Below are positions 56,469 to 64,000 of a stretch of DNA of 64,000 nucleotides, piece after piece. Under the pieces are notes generated by a model. It was not told the origin of the DNA. It did not search any database and worked only from the letters and a program-made list of their open reading frames with translations. Within the stretch, counting starts at the first letter, position 1, and every line of letters starts with the position of its first letter. Both the position numbers and the translations under genes were made by a program. Origin of the DNA: Chelonoidis abingdonii (Eukaryota; Chordata; Testudines; Testudinidae); NCBI RefSeq assembly GCF_003597395.2, contig NC_133782.1, positions 10,892,152 to 10,956,151 on the forward strand, given 5' to 3'.

Positions 56469-57129
56469 AATAGGGCTCCACCATCTCTCTTGGGAAGAAT
56501 ATTACACAGTCTGATAGACCTTGGTATTAGGACAATTCTCCTACTATTCAAACTAAATTTTCATTCTCTCAGTCACCCGTTTCCCCCCAATTGATTCTAG
56601 TTATATTCATTTGGGTCAGACTCTCCTTTGTTGAAGTTTACGTCCTTCAAATCTTTGTAGACCGCTATTCTAACTTATTCCAGTGCTTTATCTTCCTAAC
56701 TGCTTTCAATAAATTGTTTCGTGTAACAGTTGCACAAACTCAGAAGAACAAGTTAAATATAGTCCAGATTTATGGATGTGCTCAAAGAACACACAGCAGA
56801 ACTCAGGAAGAGATGGGGTCAAAGTTGACTAGTCAGAGACTAGCCTCAATGTGCCTCAGTCCAGTCCCTTGGTTTTAGTGAGAGCAGCCCAAAGTTGTTC
56901 TAATTTCTGTGGGTTGCCGACAGCTCTAAAGAGGTGATAGTGGTAGCTGGGGATCATTGGGATGCAGAGAAGTCTGAACCACACTCCCTGTCCTGTAAAA
57001 TGATGTTTCTGTGATGGTAGGGTTCAGCTGGTAATAATTAATCCAGCTCCCCAACTCAGTCTTTCCAGAATTCTAATATCCAGTATTAAATTTCATGTCA
57101 CTGACACAGTCTTGCAAAGCTTATTGTAC
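56469..57129. other. Gene-free stretch
   Basis: No repeat or exon recognised. Confidence 0.4.
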
Positions 57130-57137
57130 CTTATGAC

Positions 57138-57317
57138 CAGAGCTGTCCCTAGGGCGGTGTGGGGCCCAGGGCAGAAGTGACAAATCCATCACTTCCGGGA
57201 CTAACCCGTCACTTCCAGGACCGACCACATCAGCTAATTGCACTGGACCCCGGGGCCTCCCAGAGCGCAGGGTCCGGAACGGTTGCCCTGATTTGCCACA
57301 CCCAAGGGACGGCTCTG
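57138..57317. mobile_element. hAT-type MITE with perfect 8-bp TSD
   Basis: CAGAGCTGTCCCTAGGG ... CCCAAGGGACGGCTCTG with CTTATGAC on both sides (57130-57137 and 57318-57325). The interior has three CACTTCC(G/A)GGAC-like units. Confidence 0.93.
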
Positions 57318-57325
57318 CTTATGAC

Positions 57326-60300
57326 AATAGTGTTCAAATCATCGTAGCCAGATGTGGTTTACAAATCAGTAAACCCAGTTAGATGTCTTGAATTTTGCTA
57401 GAAACAGATTGTATTTCGTTTTGTAATCAATTTAAAACATTAAACATTCTTCAGTAATCATTTTAAAATGCTGACTATAAATAACGTCTGAGCTTGGGAT
57501 TTGTATCGATGATGTTTTATGTGAATAACCTAAAGATGTTGAGGTCTTGAAAAAAGCACTTTTGTCATACCTAATCAGATAACTTATTGTAATTTTGTGC
57601 TATTTACTTTTGAGGGTTAGAACAGTTGATATTGGGTGTAACAGTTACTAATAGGAAAATACAGCAAACAAGCAAAGAATGTTTCACCATTAACACTGAC
57701 ATGAGATCTGTTTCTGTGCACATGCCACCTTGGTAACTTGCAATAATTCTTTTAAAATTATGAGTCTCCATAATGATATATTTTTCTACTAAAACAGACA
57801 ATAGAGTGCAAAACTTAAAATATTGTTATTCCACTTAACATTTTTAAACCTAATTATATGTATATTGCCTGCTGACCAGTTTGGGAACCCCTCCCAGCCT
57901 GTTGTCCAAATCCAAAAACACAAGGATCTACCCTTAATCGTCCCTTCACACCCTGCTCATGTGTGACAGTCGGCCCCCACTTGTACCCTGTATAGGTTAC
58001 AACAATGGATTATCATTCAGCTATATGAACCAAGAGGTAGATTACCAAATGGACACAAACACACACAAACCAGCCCCCCAAATTCTCAGCCTGCCCCCAC
58101 TTCTCTTATCTGGCGGTAGACATGCTTAAAGCACACCTACCAGATCAGGCTCCACAGGCCAAGATAGACGGGAGGTTGAGACGTCTGTCAGGGAATAGGC
58201 ATGAGCAATAGCTCCAAGTAGCTCATTAGCTGTGGGGTAGCATCAGGACTTAGATTTTTTGTGCATTCCTATCAGTGGAAACTTTGCTACCCATAAAGGT
58301 TAGGTGGCAGCTGAGCAGCAATTTTCAGAATGTCTCTGGCACCTAAATGTTAGACTTACATACCTTGTGAATCTGGCCCCTGTCTCTCCCCTATGTAATC
58401 CTGGGCACCTAACTTGGAGCTAACAATTCCATTAAGAAGCAGGGGACATAGGAGTTAAATATTGCAATGCTGAGCAGCGCAATGCTTAAAGTCCCCATGT
58501 GAAACTAACCCCAGGAACTTAGCAGGATTCATAGAAATGTCCAGTTATAACTAAACGTTTAAAAAATAACACCATACAAGCCTTCATGCTTCAGGGCTTA
58601 AACCAGCCTCTTAACCATTTGGGTTAAGAGGAGATTTTTCCTTTGAGCAAGTTATTCTAGAACTGAATACTGTAGGAGTTCTTTCCCCTTCTTCTGAAGC
58701 AGCTGGTAATAGCTTCTGTTGGAGACAAAATACTGGACTGGTTGTACCATTGGTCTTATTCAGTATTCCCACATTCCTTGACGTGAAGAAGAATTCACTT
58801 TGGTGGTAACTTCAGATATAAATCTCCTAGCTAGCCAATGCTCAGAGTTTTTAATAACTTTGTTACTAATAATTTAAGGGTACTATAAACTCAGACTTAA
58901 TCTGTTTTAATTGTGTTTTGTCTGAGATTGTGTAACTAGAGAAAATTCTAACTAGTTGTGATTATGGTTTTCAGTGTTTGTTTATAATGGTTGTATGTTT
59001 TACCCCGGAAGCATGATAAAATAAACTTCTAAAACAGCCCTCAGTAGACACTTGGTAAGGATAGCAATGTTCCACAAAATTAAACACCAAAAATTGAGTT
59101 TTATCTGTGTCATAATAAGGTATCAAAACTTTTAAATAGTTCCTCTTTCTTATTTTGTGGAGCAAGCATTTTGTTAATGTGGCATAATATAGTAGATAAC
59201 AGATGAGGTTCCAACACTAAGTCCAGTATACATAGGTTTGATCTATGGATCTGGCTGATCTCTACTGGGTACAGGACCCAGAGGAGTAGAAAACAAAGAC
59301 TGCTTTATGCTTTGCCCTCCACCTTATCCTGAGTTTAGCTGAGGGCCAGCACAAGTTATTTTAGCCTCAAAGCAGTTCTAATTTGCACAAGATGGTAATA
59401 GTCCCCAGGGTCTATTACAAATAGGAACTGACAGAGCACAAAGGCATTCTATCCGTCCTTATGTTAGGGCAATGCAGGAATAATCCTCAATTGACAGCTT
59501 CATGGCCCCTCTGCAGGATCTGCTGTTTAAGCAGAAAGGAGAAACTCTTGCCTCTCGGCAGGTTTAGGACTGTGAACTATGGCTGTGGTAAGTAAAGTCA
59601 GGTTTCAAGCCTGCATCAGAGGTGTGAACATGGAGACACGCAGCTGATGGATGAGGGAGTGTGTTTTGGGGGGCCATATATGTAGGGTAAGACCATATGC
59701 AGGATGTGGCCACTGGCAGGATGGGCCAAGGCAGGCAGCCAATCATGAACTTGTGATCAGACATTTCTGTGTAACTCTCCAAGGCCATATATTGATTAAT
59801 GGAACTTCCATTACATTTTTATAATAAATAGTAGAGTCATTAGATTCAGAATTTTCAAGAATCAAAGTTTGGGAGTATTATGATTGTTTATTGCATAACT
59901 AAAAGACAACCTCTCAAACAGGTTAAGGTGGGCAATTGTGTAGTTACTATGATTGTTCAAGGACACACATGCAAATTCATGTGATTAGCATATGTCTTGA
60001 CAACTATGCAATTCATATGCACATTTGTCATAATTGTGAGCATGAATTGTTGGACAGCTCTCTCATAATTGTCATAACCTGAAAGATTTTTAAATAAAAC
60101 ATTGGAAGTGTGAGATTGCATTGCTGGGGGGTAGTTCACTCACTTCACATGCAGTAGGATTCTGTGCCACCAGTTGTGCAACTGGTTGAAATAGCTGGTT
60201 ACAGCTGCGCCTCATTTAAAGCACAAACAGGATAGGAATCATAAAGAGACTTATTTAGTACTGTCGTAGTCATAATTCTCAGAACGATACAAGTCAGGCT

Positions 60301-60689
60301 TATTTCCATTATTGTTAAAAATCTGTCAGAAGGAAGAGTGCCAATGGTGTGAGTCATACAATATGTACATTTTGTTACAAATTCTGAGTCATTTTTAAAT
60401 TGAAATTATGCATCATTCATGAGCAAAAAACCATTTAAGATAGTTGTGTATCGCCTACTTCTGACATTCTGGTTATCTGCAAAATGTAAAAAAATATGAT
60501 TGTACCTGTATAACATGGCATCTCATTTAATCATGGGTGGTTTAAATATGTTAAAGCAGAAGAGGACTCTGCAGACTGCATGTCAAAGAGCTAGGGGCAT
60601 ACAACAATTGTGAAGGGGGTCAGAGGTGGCCAAAGAAGTATCCTTTGACTTTGGGATGTTGTAGGATTCTAGGATGGGAAGAGATCTGA
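57326..60689. other. Gene-free stretch
   Basis: AT-rich; no exon, RNA gene or confident mobile element was recognised over 3.3 kb. All open frames are under 75 codons. Confidence 0.45.
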
Positions 60690-60935
60690 CTGAAAAATAA
60701 TTATTTTCACTCATATTGCACTTTCCAGGCAAAGGTCTCAGCATACTTCACACACATCAGTTACTGTAGTCTCACAATACCTCTGTGAGGTAAGCATTCT
60801 GCCCATTTTACAAGTAAGGAAATGACACTCCAGAGAGGTTGGGAAAGCCACTCGTGAAGTCTGTGACAGAGCTGAGAACAGAAACCATGTCTCCTGACTC
60901 CTGGTCCTGTGCCTTAGTCACCAGATCATTCTACC
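60690..60935 (-). mobile_element. MIR SINE relic, antisense
   Basis: CACAATACCTCTGTGAGGTA, GCCCATTTTACAAGTAAGG, CTCCAGAGAGGTTGGGAAAG, GACAGAGCTGAGAACAGAAA and CCTGACTCCTGGTCCTGTGC follow the reverse-complement MIR order across nearly its full length. Confidence 0.75.
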
Positions 60936-63064
60936 TAATCAAGACTGTCATCTCTAATTTAAACTATTTGCTCTTTGAGGCAGAGACAGTGCTTTTACGT
61001 GTGGGTTTGTCTGGTTGTGGGGGGCAGGGTTTGTGAGGTACCTACTCCTAGCATATTTTGGGGGAGCACCCAAAGAATTGGTACTAGAAGTCCAACCTCT
61101 GTTGGGACATTCTGCTGAGTTTTTAAACTTCAGACAGTGAGGCTGAAGTGTTTGCTTGTGGCACTCTGAACTCATTGAGTAGAACTGGAGCTAGTAGTAA
61201 ATCCTTAATGCCTTCATGGGCCCCTTACGGTTTGAGATTAACTAGAAGGTGACCTAAAGCCAATTTCTGTCTTCACATACTATTGAACAATTTCCATTAG
61301 CTTATTTGATTTTATTTTACCTACATTTCTGTGATACTCATCACAATTGGATCTAAATGTCAGTGAAAATTTCCTACAATTAAGGATATGGTGGTCGAAT
61401 TTAGCCCCTAGCTGGAAAATCTGCTTGTTGAATAACAGCAGAGAAACCAAGTTTCCTGAAGCTTTAGCAATCAGCTTGAGACTGGATGATGAAAGGAAGA
61501 GAGTATTAGTATACATAAGTCACATGACACTGATTTCTACTGCAGTCAGATATGGGCTGTGAGGTGACATCCATTATGATTTTCTCTGTGGATTTTATGC
61601 TGTTTGTGGAGCTGTGCAGGTGGAGCTGTGCAGGTCACAGAACCATTACTTGTGCCCCTGTCGGTTCTGCAGTCCACCTACAACGCTCCCTACATGACGC
61701 TGCAGAATGGAGCATTCTATAGTGCATGAGTCCATATGGCTCCTTTCCACATCCCTTCTACATTTTGGCTTTGCGGTGTTAACAGAATCATGGCAATTCC
61801 ATTGCACTTTGGCCATTTTGCTGCCACAAGAGGGAAGGGGACAGGATTTCATCCAGGTGAAGTAAAGGCTTCTGATTGTATAGTAGCTCTGACCTGCAAA
61901 TCCACTTATTTGCAAGTCCTGACTCTTGTCTGAGCAGAGACTGACAGTCATGCTACTTTTTTTTGTGATTTGATGATGTGCATAAAAGGGATCTAAAAAG
62001 GAGACCACTGTCCTTTTCATTTGTGTCCTAAGGCAGCATTCAAGATAAGGTCTTTATGGGTGGAAAGTGAGAAGAACACTAATAACCTCTGCTGGTTTAA
62101 ACTGTTTTCCATACCTCAATATTTGTTTTATTTAGCATTGTAACAGTAAAGAAAAAAAATGGTGTGACAAATTCTACCTTGGCTTACGCCCACATAATTG
62201 ACTGCACTCTGAGTCCTACAGTGTAAGTGAGGGTAGAATTTTGTCTATGTGTTGAAAACTACAATTATAGAGAAAAATGTATGCGTTAGAGGGGAAAAAC
62301 CCAAGATGTTTTACTAAAAAAACCATCAGGACATCACAGCATTGGCATCTGAAAGCAACTTGCAAGGAAAAATGTTGCCGTTTTTTGTTTTTGTTGATCA
62401 ATGAACTATGATTATTCCACTGCAGAAATATTGATAGACAAATATCCTGTTAGTAGAACCAGCTTTCACTCTTCATTAGCTGAATAGAGAAAGTAATTCT
62501 AGATAGAGTTCTGTTCACTTGAAAAAATTACTTTCCACTGTGTTCTCGCAGTGTATGCAAATGAGTATGTTCAACCCTGACAATAATTATTTAATTCTAG
62601 GAAAAAACAGGAATTTATACAGTTCAAGTAACAGCTGCATTTTCAGCTTGTGATTAAACACATCCAGTGGGGTCCATAGGAGCTTTTAGTGCAACTGATG
62701 GAAGATCACTGACAACACTAAGTCAAGAGGCCAATTACTCATCCCCTTTCATTCTGATTGTAAGAAAGGCACCCAAAGATTTGTTTGCTGAAATGATGCA
62801 TTGCTACAAAGTCACGTATTTTTTCAGTAGTTAAATGCTTATCAGATAAACTAACCCATTAAAACCATATTTTCCAAAATGACCTCTCTGTTGATCTGTG
62901 GTATTCATGATGTACTCATTGTATTACTTCCAGGCAAATAAATTTGCATTCACAATTATTTGTGGGCTCAAATAATAGAATTTTGACATTTAACCATTTG
63001 TACTCTTGGTAGAAACAACATTTGCAGATGGAAATAAGATAGATCACTTAATGAATACATGTTC
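60936..63064. other. Gene-free stretch
   Basis: The 124-codon antisense frame at 61646-62020 has no domain. No repeat was recognised with confidence. Confidence 0.4.
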
Positions 63065-63163
63065 TGGTCATTCCCTCTGAAGCACCTGGGATTGGCCACT
63101 GTTGGAAGACAGGGTACTAGGCTAGCTGGACCATTGATCTGACCCAGTATGGCCATTCTGTTC
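63065..63163 (+). mobile_element. CR1/L2-like LINE 3' tail
   Basis: CACCTGGGATTGGCCACTGT, TGGACCATTGATCTGACCCA and GTATGGCCATTCTGTTCTC match the last 100 bp of the LINE at 50820-51668. Confidence 0.8.
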
Positions 63164-63475
63164 TCAGATGTCTCACTAGAAATGGTAGTTGTGTAAAGTC
63201 TGTGATTTGCATGTGCATATTATTGTGTGTGGAAGGTTGTGGGTGCAAATGAGTTAGAATACAAAACTGGGTGCAGGGAGGAACAGTGCAAATTGATTCT
63301 TCTACTATGCTAACCTTTTCTGTAGGAAGGATGCATATTAATGGAAAACTGCCATTTAGATACACCCCTGCACTGGGGATGGTACAGAGCTGCAGGCTAA
63401 TGAGACGGGGAAAACATTGTTGTCTCTGTGTAGGCCCTCTGCACAGGAGTGAATTTCACCATAGGCAAATAAGAC
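63164..63475. other. Gene-free spacer
   Basis: Short stretch between the LINE tail and the last Harbinger element; nothing recognised. Confidence 0.45.
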
Positions 63476-63478
63476 TAA

Positions 63479-64000
63479 GGGCTTATCTACACAGGGATTT
63501 TAAACTGGATCAAATTGAGTTAATCTGGTTTGAAAACACTTGCGCATACACAGTGCAACCCATCATTACGCACTAACTCCACATTTATCAGGAGCTGTGG
63601 AGTCCACTTGCAACATGTACTAAGTTTGTTTCAAATTGAATTAGTTCAGTCTTTTGTGTGTGCACGCAATTGCTGCACAACACTTTCTGCATGCTTCCAA
63701 CAGTTATCTCACAATGCTGTGAAGGTCAACCGTTACATACCTTTTTGTTTACTTGTGTGCCCTTTCTGCCCCCATGTCAATTTTCCAGGATGACCCTTCC
63801 ACCCTTTAAAGGGTGGTGCAGAGCCAGATTTTGCCTAAATGCTCCTGGATCCCAGTGTATCATTATTCCGGTGATACAACTGCAGTAGCCCTCCCGAAGC
63901 TCCACCATATGCCTCGTGCAGCTGCCTGGAGTCGTGCTGAGACCCCAGATCTCATTGCTATCTGGGGAGAAGCATTTATTCAGGAAGCTCTTGTGACCAG
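63479..64000 (+). mobile_element. Harbinger DNA transposon, copy 3, cut by the window edge
   Basis: Starts GGGCTTATCTACACAGGGAT after TAA (63476-63478). The rest to the window end contains a Myb/SANT-like frame on the + strand, so the element is inverted relative to copies 1 and 2. The right end lies outside the window. Confidence 0.65.
63909..64000 (+). CDS. N-terminus of a Harbinger Myb/SANT-like protein (partial)
   Basis: From ATG at 63909 the frame is open to the window end (30 codons) and reads MPRAAAWSRAETPDLIAIWG then EAFIQEALVT. The W...DLIAIWGE...QEAL pattern is the first helix of the trihelix Myb/SANT domain found in Harbinger accessory proteins. Unlike copies 1 and 2 no break is visible in the part seen. 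Whether it is complete cannot be judged here. Confidence 0.6.
   Translation, partial: MPRAAAWSRAETPDLIAIWGEAFIQEALVT

Noticed and set aside
61646..62020. 124-codon antisense frame
   Set aside because: No domain, no promoter or splice context, ordinary AT-rich intergenic DNA.

Overview
The window reads as nuclear DNA of an amniote, most likely a cryptodiran turtle. The base composition is AT-rich with one CpG-rich island. The only credible gene has six short exons with consensus GT/AG junctions. The repeat population is typical of turtles: CR1-like LINE ends, a tRNA-derived SINE head, two-gene Harbinger transposons, many hAT and Harbinger-type MITEs with readable target-site duplications, LTR elements and old MIR/L2 relics. 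No prokaryotic feature, tRNA/rRNA gene or CRISPR array was seen. Species and repeat-family names are from recognition of sequence patterns, not from a search.

Layout. 1-35.4 kb: no host gene found; intergenic DNA built from layered repeats, including a solo LTR (8667-9294), several MITEs with clean 8-bp or 3-bp duplications, a decayed 4.7-kb Harbinger transposon (25185-29874), a hAT-type element carrying a second one inside it (30211-31949) and a CR1-like reverse-transcriptase relic (33079-33866). 35.48-36.11 kb: CpG island promoter with repeated AAGATGGCG (YY1-type) and one GCGCATGCGC (NRF1-type) motif. 35936-55509: a complete six-exon gene on the + strand encoding a 230-residue multi-pass membrane protein of the AIG1/ADTRP family (threonine hydrolases of FAHFA lipids), with the presumed catalytic Thr47 and His134 both present; AATAAA lies at 55645. 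Its introns are swollen by transposons: a second 5-kb Harbinger copy in intron 3, and a rearranged LTR retrotransposon interrupted by a CR1-like LINE in intron 4. 55.7-64.0 kb: gene-free DNA with MITEs, MIR and LINE tails, ending inside the left part of a third Harbinger element whose Myb/SANT-like reading frame opens at 63909 and runs off the window.

Function. One host gene is expected to be expressed here, from a housekeeping-style promoter. The rest is a record of transposition. The autonomous Harbinger copies share the terminal core GTCTACACT with several MITEs in the window, which suggests (inference) that such transposases mobilised the small elements. I saw no undescribed biological system; the points most worth checking are the paralog identity of the gene, the promoter motif array that includes the start codon, the MITE beside the exon 3 acceptor, and the mosaic Harbinger and LTR elements.
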